From Agromyces protaetiae (GTDB lineage Bacteria; Actinomycetota; Actinomycetes; Actinomycetales; Microbacteriaceae): 64,000 nt of DNA. The notes under the pieces were generated by a model. It saw only the letters and a program-made list of their open reading frames with translations. It searched no databases and was not told the DNA's origin. Positions within the stretch are counted from its first letter, which is position 1; each line of letters begins with the position of its first letter. Positions 7,131 to 18,330 of this stretch are shown here, in pieces. The stretch lies in NCBI RefSeq assembly GCF_030866785.1, contig NZ_CP133018.1, positions 1,116,001-1,180,000 on the forward strand, given 5' to 3'. Made by a program: the position numbers and the translations under genes.

Positions 7131-7964
7131 ATGATCATTCTCGCGGCGACCCCGATCGGCAACCTGGGGGACGCATCCGCCCGGCTCCGGGAGGCGCTCG
7201 AGGAGGCCCGGGTCGTCGCCTCGGAGGACACGAGGGTGACCCAGCGCCTGCTCGCCGGGCTCGGCATCGCCAACCGGCCGCGACTCATCGCGCTGCACGA
7301 GCACAACGAACGCCAGAAGGCCGGCGAGCTCGTCGAGCTCGCGCGCGACACCGACCTGCTCGTGCTCACCGATGCGGGCATGCCGACGGTCTCGGACCCG
7401 GGGTTCCCGCTCGTGCAGGCGGCGATCGCGGCCGACGTCGAGGTGACGGCGATCCCCGGCCCGTCTGCGGTGCTCACCGCGCTCGCCGTGTCCGGCCTGC
7501 CGACCGACCGGTTCGCGTTCGAGGGCTTCCTGCCGCGCAAGGCGGGGGAGCGGAGCCGTCGTCTGACCGAGCTTTCCGGCGATCGCCGGACCCTCGTCTT
7601 CTTCGAGGCGCCGTCACGGATCGCCGCGAGCCTCGAGGCGCTCGCCGACGCGTTCGGCCGCGACCGTCCCGCCGCGGTCTGCCGCGAGCTCACGAAGCTG
7701 CACGAGCAGGTGCGTCGGGGTCCGCTCGCCGAGCTCGCCGAGTGGGCCGCCGGCGGGGTTCGGGGCGAGATCTGCATCGTCGTCGGTGGGGCCGCGGCCG
7801 AGGCATCCGACCCCGACGCCGCGCTCGCGCGCGTCCAGGCGCTCGCCGCCTCCGGCACCCGCCTGAAGGACGCGGCCGCACTGGTCGCGGCCGAGACCGG
7901 GCTCGGCCGACGCGACCTGTATGAACGTGCCCTCGCAGCGAGATCTTCGTCTCCGTCCGCGTAG
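7131..7964 (+). CDS. rsmI: 16S rRNA (cytidine(1402)-2'-O)-methyltransferase
   Basis: 277 residues of the tetrapyrrole-methylase fold. It opens with IILAATPIGNLGDAS, the TPIGNL signature of RsmI, then SEDTRVTQRLL, LIALHEHNE and LTDAGMPTVSDPGF, all landmarks in the expected order; GPSAVLTALAVSGLPTDRF is the SAM-site region. It methylates the 2'-OH of C1402 in the 30S decoding centre together with RsmH. The length is normal. The start ATG lies 30 bp from divergent pmt; a CAGACT hexamer with a 7-nt gap may be its -10 box. Confidence 0.95.
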   Translation: MIILAATPIGNLGDASARLREALEEARVVASEDTRVTQRLLAGLGIANRPRLIALHEHNERQKAGELVELARDTDLLVLTDAGMPTVSDPGFPLVQAAIAADVEVTAIPGPSAVLTALAVSGLPTDRFAFEGFLPRKAGERSRRLTELSGDRRTLVFFEAPSRIAASLEALADAFGRDRPAAVCRELTKLHEQVRRGPLAELAEWAAGGVRGEICIVVGGAAAEASDPDAALARVQALAASGTRLKDAAALVAAETGLGRRDLYERALAARSSSPSA

Positions 7965-8134
7965 GCCCCGGTTCCCGAACGTCGAGTGGGTCGCCCAGGG
8001 GGCACCTTCCGCGCGGCCTCGGCGCGCACCGCCCTCGCGAGATCACGGGGATCGCGTCGGTGAGCCCGCCCACTCGGCCTGACCCGGCCCGCGCTTGCAT
8101 CCCGACACGCGCCGCACGTGACCCCGCGCGAGCG

Positions 8135-8166
8135 GATCACGCAACCGGGTGCCGCGCAGCGTGATC
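8135..8166. other. Inverted repeat in the rsmI-MDR spacer
   Basis: GATCACGC (8135-8142) and GCGTGATC (8159-8166) form perfect 8-bp arms. They sit 60-90 bp upstream of the oxidoreductase start in an otherwise featureless 261-bp gap (7965-8225). It could be an operator or a weak hairpin; nothing else is visible in the gap. Confidence 0.35.
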
Positions 8167-8225
8167 AGGCGGACAATGAGACCACGCCACGCACCCAAGT
8201 GACGGCAGCGACGTGGAGGTGGCAC

Positions 8226-9326
8226 ATGTCACACGCGGTCCGATACTCCCGGTCCGGCGGGCCCGAGGTGCTCGAGGTCGTCGAGGTTCCAACGCCTGAG
8301 CCCGGTGCCGGCGAGGTGCTCGTCGAGGTCTTCGCCGCCGGGCTCAGCCCGGTCGACAGCGTCGTACGACAGGGCAGGCACGCCGAACGCTGGCCGGTGA
8401 CGTTCCCGGCGGCGGTGGGCCGCGAGCTCGCCGGAGTGGTGATTGCGACCGGCTCGCGCGACTCGCGGTTCGGCCGGGGCGACGAGGTCATGGGGTTCGT
8501 CGAGGGCGGCGCGCAGGCCACGCACGTCGTGGTCCCCGAGCAGCAACTGGTCGCCAAGCCCGCAGGCCTCTCCTGGGAGGTGGCCGGGTCGCTCCACATC
8601 GCCGGCACGACCGCGTGGACGGCGGTCGAGGGGCTGCGGCTCGGTCCGGACGACACGGTCGTCATCACCGCCGCCGCGGGCGGGGTCGGATGCCTCGCCG
8701 CGCAGTTCGCCCGGTTGCGGGGCGCGACCGTGGTGGGCACGTCGGCCGAGGCGAGATTCGACTTTCTCCGGCAGTTCGGCGTGATCCCGCTCGCCTACGG
8801 GCCGGGCCTCGCCGATCGCGTCCGTGCCGTCGTGGGCGGACGGCCGATCGGCGGGTTCCTCGACTTCCTCGGCGGCGAAGCCGGCGCGGCCGTGGAGCTC
8901 GGTGTGCCGGGTCCGCGGATCCTCACGACCATGGACTGGGACGCCGTCACCGAACACGGCGCCGTGCACATCGACGCGGGCGACGTCGTGGCGCTCGCGC
9001 GCGTCGCGCAGATGGTCTCGGACCGACGCGTGCGGCTGCCGATCGCCGACGTGTTCTCGCTCGACGACGTCGCCGACGCCTACCGGGCGCTCGACCGGCG
9101 CGAGGCGCCGGGCAAGATCGTGCTCGGCATGCACACGGTGGACTACCGCGGGCAGCGGGTGCGCGAGCCCGCACTCAAGGAACAGGACGTCACCCTGGGG
9201 ATCGCGACACCGCACGAGCACATGGAGGTCGAGGAGGCGGTGCCGCCCGCGCTCGCCGACGGCAGTGTGCGGCGCCGGCGGCGAGAAGCCCGTCACGCAG
9301 CCGAAGAGGCGGACGAGCGCCCATAG
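8226..9326 (+). CDS. Zinc-independent MDR oxidoreductase with C-terminal extension
   Basis: 366 residues. GroES-like domain with VGRELAGVVIATG, no zinc ligands; Rossmann motif TAAAGGVGCLAAQFARLRGA at about 146-165; core ends near residue 304 (APGKIVLGMH). A charged tail of about 60 residues, rich in Arg and Glu, follows, which is unusual for the family and ends close to metG. GGAGG (8215-8219) lies 6 nt before ATG 8226, so the extra 36 residues of a longer reading are rejected. It resembles NADPH:quinone reductases; substrate unknown. Paralogous to 4396-5379 but not closely. Confidence 0.83.
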   Translation: MSHAVRYSRSGGPEVLEVVEVPTPEPGAGEVLVEVFAAGLSPVDSVVRQGRHAERWPVTFPAAVGRELAGVVIATGSRDSRFGRGDEVMGFVEGGAQATHVVVPEQQLVAKPAGLSWEVAGSLHIAGTTAWTAVEGLRLGPDDTVVITAAAGGVGCLAAQFARLRGATVVGTSAEARFDFLRQFGVIPLAYGPGLADRVRAVVGGRPIGGFLDFLGGEAGAAVELGVPGPRILTTMDWDAVTEHGAVHIDAGDVVALARVAQMVSDRRVRLPIADVFSLDDVADAYRALDRREAPGKIVLGMHTVDYRGQRVREPALKEQDVTLGIATPHEHMEVEEAVPPALADGSVRRRRREARHAAEEADERP

Positions 9327-9329
9327 GAT
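9324..9329 (+). promoter_or_regulatory. Leaderless-type -10 box of metG
   Basis: TAGGAT, 7 nt before the metG ATG. It overlaps the TAG stop codon of the upstream oxidoreductase gene. Confidence 0.6.
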
Positions 9330-9336
9330 TGCACGT

Positions 9337-10896
<1,560 letters not shown>

Positions 10897-10900
10897 CGCG

Positions 10901-11821
10901 GTGACCGAGCACCTGCGCACCCGCGGCGACCGGGACGGCAGGGCCGCGGAGTATCCGCCGGCCCCCGAGCCGTTGCCGCTGCCCGTCTTCGACAACCACA
11001 CGCACCTGGAGATCGCCGACAGCGCGCTGCCGCTGTCGGTCGCGGAGCATCTGGATCGTGCCGCATCGGTGGGCGTCGCCGGCGCCGTGCAGGTCGGCAC
11101 CGACGTGGCGACCAGCCGCTGGTCGGCCGAGATGGCGGCCCGCGAGCCGAGGCTGCTCGCCGCCGTGGCGCTGCATCCGAACGAGGCGCCCGTGCTCGAC
11201 GCGGCCGGTGAGCTGGCCGACGCGCTCAGCGTGATCGACGAGCTCGCGGCGCAGCCGCGGGTGCGTGCGATCGGTGAGACGGGGCTCGATTACTTCCGCA
11301 CGGGGGACGACGGCCGTGCCGCGCAGTTCCGCTCGTTCGAGGCCCACATCGACATCGCGAAGCGCCACGGGCTCGCGCTGCAGATCCACGATCGCGACGC
11401 GCACGACGACGTGGTCGCGACGCTGCGCCGGGTCGGCGCCCCCGAGGGCACGGTGTTCCACTGCTTCTCGGGCGGGGAGGAGCTCGCCGCACTCGCCGCC
11501 GACGAGGGCTGGTACTGCTCGTTCGCTGGAAACGTGACGTTCAAGAACGCCGAGAACCTGCGCGACGCCCTGCGGGTGCTGCCGCGCGACCGGATCCTCG
11601 TCGAGACCGATGCGCCCTACCTGACGCCCGCGCCGCTCCGCGGCCGACCGAACGCGCCCTATCTCGTGCCGCACACCGTGCGCTTCATCTCGGAGGTGCT
11701 CGGCATGCCGCTCGACGAACTCTGCGCGCAGGTCGCGTCGAACACGGTCCGAGTGTATGGGTCGTGGCAGGATGAGGCCGTGGGTGGAGAGCGCATCGAT
11801 GACGGGCGCGAGGGCGCGTGA
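10901..11821 (+). CDS. tatD: TatD-family metal-dependent DNase
   Basis: 306 residues, TIM-barrel hydrolase. The metal ligands are visible in order: DNHTHLE (HxH) near residue 32, GETGLDY (Glu) near 126, [10 protein letters not shown] (His), VFHCFSGG (His) and ETDAPYL (Asp), so the site is complete. TatD enzymes are 3'-5' exonucleases with roles in DNA repair and turnover. GTG start 4 bp after metG; its last codon overlaps the rsmA GTG (GTGA). The order metG-tatD-rsmA-ispE is common in actinobacteria. Confidence 0.93.
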   Translation: MTEHLRTRGDRDGRAAEYPPAPEPLPLPVFDNHTHLEIADSALPLSVAEHLDRAASVGVAGAVQVGTDVATSRWSAEMAAREPRLLAAVALHPNEAPVLDAAGELADALSVIDELAAQPRVRAIGETGLDYFRTGDDGRAAQFRSFEAHIDIAKRHGLALQIHDRDAHDDVVATLRRVGAPEGTVFHCFSGGEELAALAADEGWYCSFAGNVTFKNAENLRDALRVLPRDRILVETDAPYLTPAPLRGRPNAPYLVPHTVRFISEVLGMPLDELCAQVASNTVRVYGSWQDEAVGGERIDDGREGA

Positions 11822-12729
11822 CGGCGCATCAGCACGAGGCCGATCACACGCCGGCGCAGCCCAGGCTGCTCGGGCCGGCTGAGATCCGCGACCTCGCGGA
11901 GGTGCTCGGCGTCAGCCCCACGAAAAAGCTCGGCCAGAACTTCGTCCATGACGCGAACACGGTGCGGCGCATCGTGCAGACCGCGGGCGTCGAACGCGGC
12001 GACACCGTGCTCGAGGTCGGTCCCGGGCTGGGGTCCTTGACGCTGGGCCTGCTCGAGGCCGGTGCCGACGTGATCGCCGTCGAGATCGACGGCCGGCTCG
12101 CCGAGCAGCTGCCGCACACCGTGCGTCTCATGCAACCAGGCACCTCCCTCACCGTGATCCACGAGGATGCGCTGCGGGTCACCGAACTGCCCGGCGCGCC
12201 GTCGCGGCTGGTCGCGAACCTGCCGTACAACGTCTCGGTACCGGTGCTGCTCCACCTGCTCGAACATCTCGACTCGCTCACCTCCGGCATCGTCATGGTG
12301 CAGGCCGAGGTCGGCTATCGGCTGGCGGCCGAGCCCGGGTCGAAGGTCTACGGGGCGCCGAGCGTGAAGGCGGCCTGGTACGGCGACTGGCGCACGGCCG
12401 GTCAGGTCTCGCGCCTCGTGTTCTGGCCGGTGCCGAACGTCGATTCGGTGCTCGTCGGCTTCAAACGCCGCGAGCCACCCGGCACCGAGGCCGAGCGGCG
12501 ACGCACGTTCGAGCTCGTGGACGCGGCGTTCCAGCAGCGCCGCAAGATGCTGCGGCAGGCGCTCTCGGGTGTGCTCGGCGGCTCCGCCGCCGCTGCGAGC
12601 GAGGTCCTTGAGCGTGCCGGCATCGACCCGCAGGTGCGCGGCGAGCAGCTGCGGGTCGGCGAGTTCCTGGAGATCACCAGAGCGCTCGCCGAGCAGCCGG
12701 GTCCGCCCGCCCCGGGTCCGCTAGCGTGA
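11818..12729 (+). CDS. rsmA: 16S rRNA (adenine(1518/1519)-N6)-dimethyltransferase
   Basis: 303 residues (KsgA). Key motifs: [10 protein letters not shown] near 37, SAM-binding [16 protein letters not shown] near 64, and catalytic motif [15 protein letters not shown] near 140. It dimethylates two adjacent adenines in helix 45 of 16S rRNA at a late 30S assembly step. GTG start overlapping the tatD stop by 4 bp implies coupling. Its last codons contain the -10 box of ispE. Confidence 0.96.
   Translation: MTAHQHEADHTPAQPRLLGPAEIRDLAEVLGVSPTKKLGQNFVHDANTVRRIVQTAGVERGDTVLEVGPGLGSLTLGLLEAGADVIAVEIDGRLAEQLPHTVRLMQPGTSLTVIHEDALRVTELPGAPSRLVANLPYNVSVPVLLHLLEHLDSLTSGIVMVQAEVGYRLAAEPGSKVYGAPSVKAAWYGDWRTAGQVSRLVFWPVPNVDSVLVGFKRREPPGTEAERRRTFELVDAAFQQRRKMLRQALSGVLGGSAAAASEVLERAGIDPQVRGEQLRVGEFLEITRALAEQPGPPAPGPLA
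12722..12727 (+). promoter_or_regulatory. Leaderless-type -10 box of ispE
   Basis: TAGCGT, 6 nt before the ispE ATG and inside the end of rsmA. It allows ispE to be transcribed apart from the metG-tatD-rsmA mRNA. Confidence 0.6.
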
Positions 12730-12733
12730 ACGC

Positions 12734-13663
12734 ATGACGTTCCTGCCGTCCGAGGAAGCGGTGCACGTCCGCGCGCCCGGCAAGATCAACCTCTTCCTCC
12801 ACGTCGGCGATGCGGGAGCCGACGGCTATCACGATGTCGCGACCGCCTTCCAGGCCGTCTCGCTCTATGAGGACGTGTTCGCCCAACCCGACGACCGCAT
12901 CTCGGTCTCGTTCACCGGAACCATGGACACGTCGCTGCTGCCGACCGACGGCTCGAACCTCGCGGTGAAAGCGGCCAAGCTGTTCGCCCGCACGACCGGG
13001 GTCACGGCGGGCATCCGGCTGGAGATCGAGAAGCATGTGCCGATCGCGGGCGGCATGGGCGGCGGTTCGGCCGACGCCGCGGCGACCCTGCTCGCGTGCG
13101 ACGCGCTCTGGGGCACCGACCTGCCGAAAGACGCGATGCTCCGCATCGCGGCGAAACTCGGCGCCGACGTGCCGTTCGCGCTCATGGGTGGCACGGCGAT
13201 CGGTACCGGCCGAGGCGACCGGTTGAGCCCCGCGCTGGGCACCGGACGATTCCATTGGGTGCTTGCGGTGGCGGACTTCGGCCTGTCCACGCCCGCGGTC
13301 TACCGTGAGCTCGACGTGCTGCGCGCCGAGCGCCGTCGCGGGGCTCCCGTGTCCACGCCATCGGTCGACGCGGCTGTGCTCCAGGCGCTGCGCGCGGGCG
13401 ACCCTGCCCGCCTCGCCGAAGCGCTCGACAACGACCTGCAGGCGGCCGCGATCCGGCTCGCCCCCGGGCTCGCCGACCTCATCGATCTCGGCGAGCAGGC
13501 CGGCGCGCTCGCCGGGATCGTCTCGGGCTCCGGCCCGACGGTCGCCTTCCTCACCGAGGACTCCGACTCGGCCATCGCGCTGCAGATCTCGCTCTCGGCA
13601 GCACGCCTCACGGCCCTGCACGTGCACGGCCCCGTGCACGGCGCCCGCGTCATGCTGCCCTGA
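12734..13663 (+). CDS. ispE: 4-diphosphocytidyl-2-C-methyl-D-erythritol kinase
   Basis: 309 residues, GHMP kinase of the MEP isoprenoid pathway; it phosphorylates CDP-methylerythritol with ATP. Substrate motif [11 protein letters not shown] at 17-27, ATP loop [17 protein letters not shown] at about 103-119, and C-terminal GSGPTVAFL near 265 are all intact. Normal length. The gene follows rsmA by 4 bp and has its own likely -10 box. Confidence 0.96.
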   Translation: MTFLPSEEAVHVRAPGKINLFLHVGDAGADGYHDVATAFQAVSLYEDVFAQPDDRISVSFTGTMDTSLLPTDGSNLAVKAAKLFARTTGVTAGIRLEIEKHVPIAGGMGGGSADAAATLLACDALWGTDLPKDAMLRIAAKLGADVPFALMGGTAIGTGRGDRLSPALGTGRFHWVLAVADFGLSTPAVYRELDVLRAERRRGAPVSTPSVDAAVLQALRAGDPARLAEALDNDLQAAAIRLAPGLADLIDLGEQAGALAGIVSGSGPTVAFLTEDSDSAIALQISLSAARLTALHVHGPVHGARVMLP

Positions 13664-13688
13664 CGCGGCCTGTGCGGGGCCGTCGGCC

Positions 13689-14135
13689 CTACGAGCGCAA
13701 GACGATGCTGAACGGCTGGTGTGCCGTCGCTGTGCTCTGACCGTAGATGCTCACTTCGCCCGTGGCCTGACCGGCGTGCCAGGGGTCGCGGTGGTTCGAG
13801 GCGATCGATGTCGTGATCGTGGTGGTCTCGCCGGTGCACGCGACGGTGTGGCTCGTCACGCCGTCGACGAACGCGTACTCTCCGAACGGCTGGCGCATCT
13901 TCACGACGATCGCCGCCGCGGTGCCCGCTTCGCACTGGTACGTGATCGGCACGCTCGCGATCGAGGCGTCGGAACTCGCCACCGTGCCGTCGCCGATGCT
14001 GATGGTGGGTGCCGCCGCCTCGGCCGGTTGTGCCATCGCGGCATGCGGGGCGGCGATCACGGCGAGTGCGGAGACACCGATCGCCAGTGCCGCTGCGGCG
14101 AAGGACCGCGGAACGCGGCGGGTCGGCTTGATCAT
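13689..14135 (-). CDS. Secreted protein, unknown function
   Basis: 148 residues. A clear signal peptide: Lys/Arg-rich start (IKPTRRVPR), a hydrophobic core of Ala/Ile/Val to about 36, and a probable cut after AAMAQ or AEAAA. The mature part is rich in Thr/Ser with two Cys (in TYQCEAG and TVACTGET), suggesting one disulfide and a beta-sandwich. No family recognised. GGGAG 8 nt before ATG 14135. It converges on ispE and has an AT-rich promoter region with an inverted repeat, unlike its neighbours. Confidence 0.7.
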   Translation of the reverse strand: MIKPTRRVPRSFAAAALAIGVSALAVIAAPHAAMAQPAEAAAPTISIGDGTVASSDASIASVPITYQCEAGTAAAIVVKMRQPFGEYAFVDGVTSHTVACTGETTTITTSIASNHRDPWHAGQATGEVSIYGQSTATAHQPFSIVLRS

Positions 14136-14161
14136 GGTCGAACTCCCAAAACGAGGAAACA

Positions 14162-14186
14162 AATCAGTATATTACTGTAGCTGATT
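14162..14186. promoter_or_regulatory. Nested inverted repeats in the secreted-protein promoter
   Basis: CAGTA-TAT-TACTG (14165-14177) sits inside wider arms AATCAG (14162-14167) and CTGATT (14181-14186). On the minus strand it includes a TAATAT -10-like hexamer, so a bound regulator would block transcription of 13689-14135. No regulator is known. Confidence 0.45.
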
Positions 14187-14229
14187 CGCACTGAGTTCGA
14201 AATGGTGGCCAGCCACCTGGCCTTGTCGG

Positions 14230-16053
14230 CTATTCGACCTGCTCGCCGAGCTCGTACCAGCGCAGCTCGAGCTCGGACATCTCGGCCTCGAGGGCGCCGA
14301 TGCGCTCCATCTCGGCGCCGAGGCCGACGTAGTCGGACTGGTCGTGGTCGGCGAGCGCGGTCTTCGCGGCGTCGATCTGCTCCTGCAGCTTGCCGAGGCG
14401 ACGTTCGAGTGCGGCGAGCTCCTTCTGCGCGGCGCGCAGTTCGGCGCCGCTGAGCACCGGGCCCGAGGCATCCGTGCCGCCCGAGGCATCCGTCGGCGAC
14501 GCACCCGCACCGCCTGAGGCGCGCGACCCGCCCTGCTCCTCGAGATTGCGCAGCCGCAGGTATTCGTCGACGCCGCCGGGCAGGTGCCGCAGGCGGCCGC
14601 CGAGGATCGCGAACTGCTGATCGGTGACCCGCTCGATGAAGTACCGGTCGTGGGACACGACCAGCAGTGTGCCGGGCCACGAGTCGAGCAGATCCTCCAT
14701 CGCGGCCAGCATGTCGGTGTCGAGGTCGTTCGTCGGCTCGTCGAGGATCAGCACGTTCGGCTGGTCGAGCAGGATGAGCAGCAGCTGCAGGCGGCGACGC
14801 TGCCCGCCTGAAAGGTCCTTGACCGGCGTCGAGAGCTGTGCGCTCGCGAAGCCGAGGCGTTCGAGCAGCTGCCCGGGCGACAGCTCCTGCGCCTTCGAGC
14901 CCGAGCCGAACGTGTAGCTCGTGCGGAGGCGCCCGATCACGACCCGCACCGGGTCGTCGAGGTGCTCCTCGAGCTCGTCCATGCGCTGCGTGAGCGTCGC
15001 GACCTGCACGGTCTTGCCTCGCTTGACCCGGCCTGAGGTCGGCGCGACCGAGCCGTCGACGAGGCCGAGCAGGGTCGACTTGCCCGCACCGTTCACCCCG
15101 AGGATTCCGGTGCGCTCGCCGGGCGCGATGCGCCACTCGACCGGGTGCAGCACCTCGCGCCCGTCATACGAGACGGATGCATCGAGCAGATCCACGACGT
15201 CCTTGCCGAGCCGCGACACCGCGAGGGACTGCAGTGCGACGCGATCGCGGATCTCGGGGACGTCGGCGATGAGCGCGTTCGCGGCATCGATGCGGAACTT
15301 CGGCTTGGATGTGCGCGCGGGCGCCCCGCGCCGGAGCCACGCGAGCTCCTTGCGCGCGAGATTCTGCCGCCGCGCCTCGATGGCGGCGGACTGCCGGTCG
15401 CGTTCCACGCGCTGCAGGATGTAGGCGGCGTAGCCGCCTTCGAACGGCTCGACCGTCCGGTCGTGCACCTCCCACGTGGCCGTGCAGATCTCGTCGAGGA
15501 ACCAGCGGTCGTGCGTCACGACCAGGAGGCCACCGGCGTTCGCGGGCCAGCGCCGCTTCAGGTGCTCGGCGAGCCACGTGATGGCCTCGACGTCGAGGTG
15601 GTTCGTCGGTTCGTCGAGGGCGAGCACGTCGTGGTCGCCGCGCAGCAGCCGGGCGAGCGCGACGCGGCGCCGCTGGCCGCCCGAGAGGGTGCCGAGCTGC
15701 GCGTCCCATGGCAGGTCGCGCAGCAGACCGGCGATGACGTCTCGCGTGCGCGCATCGCCGGCCCACTCGTGTTCGGGCTCGTCGCCGACGACGGCGTGGC
15801 CCACGGTCTCGGCGTCGTCGAGGGTGTCGGCCTGGTCGAGCACGCCGATGCGGACGCCGCCGCGCACCGTGACCCGGCCCGAGTCGGGGGAGCGGCGGCC
15901 GGCGAGCATCGCGAGCAGGCTCGACTTGCCGTCGCCGTTGCGGCCGACGATGCCGATGCGGTCGCCCTCGTTGACGCCGAGCGAGATGGAGTCGAAGACG
16001 ACCCGCGTGGGGTACTCGAGGTGCAGGGCCTCGGCCCCGAGAAGATGCGCCAT
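14230..16053 (-). CDS. ABC-F family ATPase (Uup/EttA-like)
   Basis: 607 residues with two ATPase domains in one chain and no membrane helices, the ABC-F layout. Walker A motifs are GRNGDGKSS (about 37) and GVNGAGKST (about 335); two LSGGQRRR signatures and two DEPTN(H/D)LD Walker B regions are present. A C-terminal coiled coil (from about 530, rich in Glu/Leu/Lys) resembles the Uup DNA-binding arm. ABC-F proteins act on ribosomes (stalling rescue, EttA-type throttling, drug protection); which applies is not decidable here. The weakly conserved linker at 500-525 is built from the recurring GAGGCATCCG decamer. Confidence 0.9.
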   Translation of the reverse strand: MAHLLGAEALHLEYPTRVVFDSISLGVNEGDRIGIVGRNGDGKSSLLAMLAGRRSPDSGRVTVRGGVRIGVLDQADTLDDAETVGHAVVGDEPEHEWAGDARTRDVIAGLLRDLPWDAQLGTLSGGQRRRVALARLLRGDHDVLALDEPTNHLDVEAITWLAEHLKRRWPANAGGLLVVTHDRWFLDEICTATWEVHDRTVEPFEGGYAAYILQRVERDRQSAAIEARRQNLARKELAWLRRGAPARTSKPKFRIDAANALIADVPEIRDRVALQSLAVSRLGKDVVDLLDASVSYDGREVLHPVEWRIAPGERTGILGVNGAGKSTLLGLVDGSVAPTSGRVKRGKTVQVATLTQRMDELEEHLDDPVRVVIGRLRTSYTFGSGSKAQELSPGQLLERLGFASAQLSTPVKDLSGGQRRRLQLLLILLDQPNVLILDEPTNDLDTDMLAAMEDLLDSWPGTLLVVSHDRYFIERVTDQQFAILGGRLRHLPGGVDEYLRLRNLEEQGGSRASGGAGASPTDASGGTDASGPVLSGAELRAAQKELAALERRLGKLQEQIDAAKTALADHDQSDYVGLGAEMERIGALEAEMSELELRWYELGEQVE

Positions 16054-16286
16054 GTCCCTTCAAGGGTAGATGCCCGGGACGCGCTCGAAGCTTCCGGGCG
16101 ACTTGAGCGGATGCGACGAAGGATCTGTGACGGACTATGACCGTGGGGTCCGAGTGCTGGAGATTCTTCACGTATCGTGGACGAGCACGCGATCGCGGCA
16201 GCCTCCCCCCAAAGACGACCCTCCGGGGTGTCCGTGCTGCCCTCGAACCCATCAGGTCCCGATCGCTCACCCATGAAAGGAACACC

Positions 16287-17192
16287 ATGACCCGCGCCTC
16301 ACGCACCGCATCAGCACTCGCCGCCTTCGCGGCGGTCCCGCTCCTCGTCGCCGGCCTGGCCGGCTGCGCCACCAACGGCGGCACCGCTGCCGAGGGCGGC
16401 GACGACGTCGTGCGCATCGGCGTCGTCGGCAAGTCCGACCCGCAGTGGGCCGCGTTCGAGGAGGCCGCGTCGGCCGAGGGCATCGAGATCGAGCTCATCG
16501 ACTTCGCCGACTACGCGCAGCCGAACCCGGCGCTGAGCGAGGGCGAGCTCGACCTGAACCAGTTCCAGCACATCGTGTACCTCGCCGACTACAACGTGAA
16601 CGCCGGTGAGGACCTCACGCCGATCGGCTCGACCCAGATCTACCCGCTCGGGCTCTACTCGACGCAGTACGACTCGGTCGAGGACATCCCCGAGGGCGCG
16701 ACGGTCGCGATCCCCGACGACCCCGCGAACCTCGCGCGCTCGCTGCTCGTCCTGCAGTCGGCCGGGCTCATCGAGCTCGAGGGCGAGGGCTCGATCTTCT
16801 CGACCATCGCCGACGTCGACGTGGCGAACTCGAAGGTCCAGGTCACGCCGCTCGAAGCATCGCTCACCCCGACGTCGCTGCCCGACGTCGCTGCCGCGAT
16901 CATCAACAACGACTTCGTCGAGGACGCGGGCCTCACGTTCGAGGACGCGATCGCGCAGGACGACCCGGCCGACCCGAACGCGCTGCCGTACGTGAACATC
17001 TTCGCGGCGCGTGCCGAGGACAAGACCAACGAGACCTACCTCAAGCTCGTCGAGATCTTCCAGACCAACGCCGAGGTGCAGGCCGGCCTCGACGAGGCGT
17101 CGGGTGGCACCGGCGTGTCCGTCGAGATCCCGGTCGCGGAGCTCGAGGCGTCGCTCGCCGACGTGCAGGCCGACACCGAGGCGCAGGGCTGA
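16287..17192 (+). CDS. metQ: Methionine ABC transporter substrate-binding lipoprotein
   Basis: 301 residues of the NlpA/MetQ family. Signal peptide with lipobox LAGC; Cys27 would be lipidated and anchor the protein to the outer face of the membrane, where it captures methionine for MetNI. Mature sequence begins VVRIGVVGKSDPQW and has FADYAQPNPALSEGELDLNQFQH, standard for MetQ. AAAGGA is 8 nt before ATG 16287. The 233-bp upstream gap (16054-16286) has no riboswitch that I can fold. First gene of metQ-metN-metI. Confidence 0.94.
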   Translation: MTRASRTASALAAFAAVPLLVAGLAGCATNGGTAAEGGDDVVRIGVVGKSDPQWAAFEEAASAEGIEIELIDFADYAQPNPALSEGELDLNQFQHIVYLADYNVNAGEDLTPIGSTQIYPLGLYSTQYDSVEDIPEGATVAIPDDPANLARSLLVLQSAGLIELEGEGSIFSTIADVDVANSKVQVTPLEASLTPTSLPDVAAAIINNDFVEDAGLTFEDAIAQDDPADPNALPYVNIFAARAEDKTNETYLKLVEIFQTNAEVQAGLDEASGGTGVSVEIPVAELEASLADVQADTEAQG

Positions 17193-17219
17193 CCCCCACG
17201 CAACCACGCGACCCGTATG

Positions 17220-17250
17220 CCGGGCGGTGCGAGATGCTCGCGCCGCCCGG
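17220..17250 (+). promoter_or_regulatory. Strong intercistronic hairpin between metQ and metN
   Basis: A 14-bp stem (13 Watson-Crick pairs and one G-U) with a 3-nt loop: arms 17220-17233 and 17237-17250, cores CCGGGCGG and CCGCCCGG. No U-tract follows, and metN starts 27 nt later. Such hairpins commonly protect the upstream mRNA or attenuate, giving more binding protein than ATPase and permease. The role is inference. Confidence 0.8.
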
Positions 17251-17277
17251 TTACGCACGTCCAGGAGGAGGAGACGC

Positions 17278-18330
17278 ATGGCTCTCGTGAGCCTCGCGAA
17301 CGTCACCAAGTCGTACCCGGCGGCCGATCGATCGGCACCGCCGGTCGTCGCCGTCGATGACGTCACGCTCGACATCGAGCAGGGCGATGTGTACGGCATC
17401 ATCGGCTACTCGGGCGCCGGCAAGTCCACGCTCGTGCGGCTCGTGAACGCCCTCGAGCCCGCGACGAGCGGCTCGATCGTCGTCGACGGGCGTGAGCTCA
17501 CCTCCCTCGGCGAGCGCGAGCTCCGCGGCATCCGACTCGGCATCGGCATGATCTTCCAGCAGTTCAACCTGTTCGATCAGAAGACCGTCCGCGGCAACAT
17601 CGCCTATCCGCTGAAGATCGCAGGCTGGTCGCGTGCCGACATCGACGCGCGCGTGACCGAGCTGCTCGCGTTCGTGGGGCTCTCCGACAAGGCCAAGGCG
17701 TACCCCGAGCAGCTGTCAGGCGGCCAGAAGCAGCGCGTCGGCATCGCGCGTGCGCTCGCGACCCGGCCGAGCATCCTGCTCGCCGACGAGGCGACGAGCG
17801 CGCTCGACCCAGAGACCACGCACGAGGTGCTCACCCTCCTCCGCCGCGTGAACGAGGAACAGGGCGTGACCATGATCGTGATCACGCATGAGATGGATGT
17901 CATCCAGACGATCGCCACGAAGGTCGCCGTCATGGACGGTGGCCGCGTCATCGAGCGCGGCGACGTGTTCGACGTCTTCTCCAAACCGAGGCATCCGGCC
18001 TCGCAGCGCTTCGTCTCGACCGTCGTGAAGGGCATCCCCTCGCCGGCCGAGCTCGCGGTGCTCCGCGAGCGCCACGCCGGGCGCATCGTCACCGTCTCGT
18101 TCCGCGACGGCGACGCCTCGCAGGCGCGTGTCTTCCTCGACCTGGCCGAGGCCGGCGTCGAGTTCGAACTCGTCTACGGCGGCATCAACGACATCCGCGG
18201 TCGCGCGTTCGGGCACCTCACGCTCGCGCTCCGCGGGGCGGAGCCTTCCATCGACAGCGCGCTCGCCAAGATCCGCACGCACGCCGAAGTGGCCGAGCCT
18301 GCCGACGTGACCGGACCGGAGGCGCGCTGA
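17278..18330 (+). CDS. metN: Methionine ABC transporter ATP-binding protein
   Basis: 350 residues. ATPase domain with GYSGAGKST (Walker A), LSGGQKQRV (signature) and ILLADEATSALD (Walker B). Residues about 270-340 form the C-terminal NIL/C2 domain that binds methionine and inhibits transport, identifying the MetN family rather than a generic ABC ATPase. It powers methionine uptake with MetI. A strong AGGAGG-type site precedes ATG 17278. The stop overlaps the metI start (TGATG). Confidence 0.95.
   Translation: MALVSLANVTKSYPAADRSAPPVVAVDDVTLDIEQGDVYGIIGYSGAGKSTLVRLVNALEPATSGSIVVDGRELTSLGERELRGIRLGIGMIFQQFNLFDQKTVRGNIAYPLKIAGWSRADIDARVTELLAFVGLSDKAKAYPEQLSGGQKQRVGIARALATRPSILLADEATSALDPETTHEVLTLLRRVNEEQGVTMIVITHEMDVIQTIATKVAVMDGGRVIERGDVFDVFSKPRHPASQRFVSTVVKGIPSPAELAVLRERHAGRIVTVSFRDGDASQARVFLDLAEAGVEFELVYGGINDIRGRAFGHLTLALRGAEPSIDSALAKIRTHAEVAEPADVTGPEAR

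Noticed and set aside
16054..16286. SAM-type riboswitch before metQ
   Set aside because: I could find no SAM core motif or long helix in the leader; only short hairpins.
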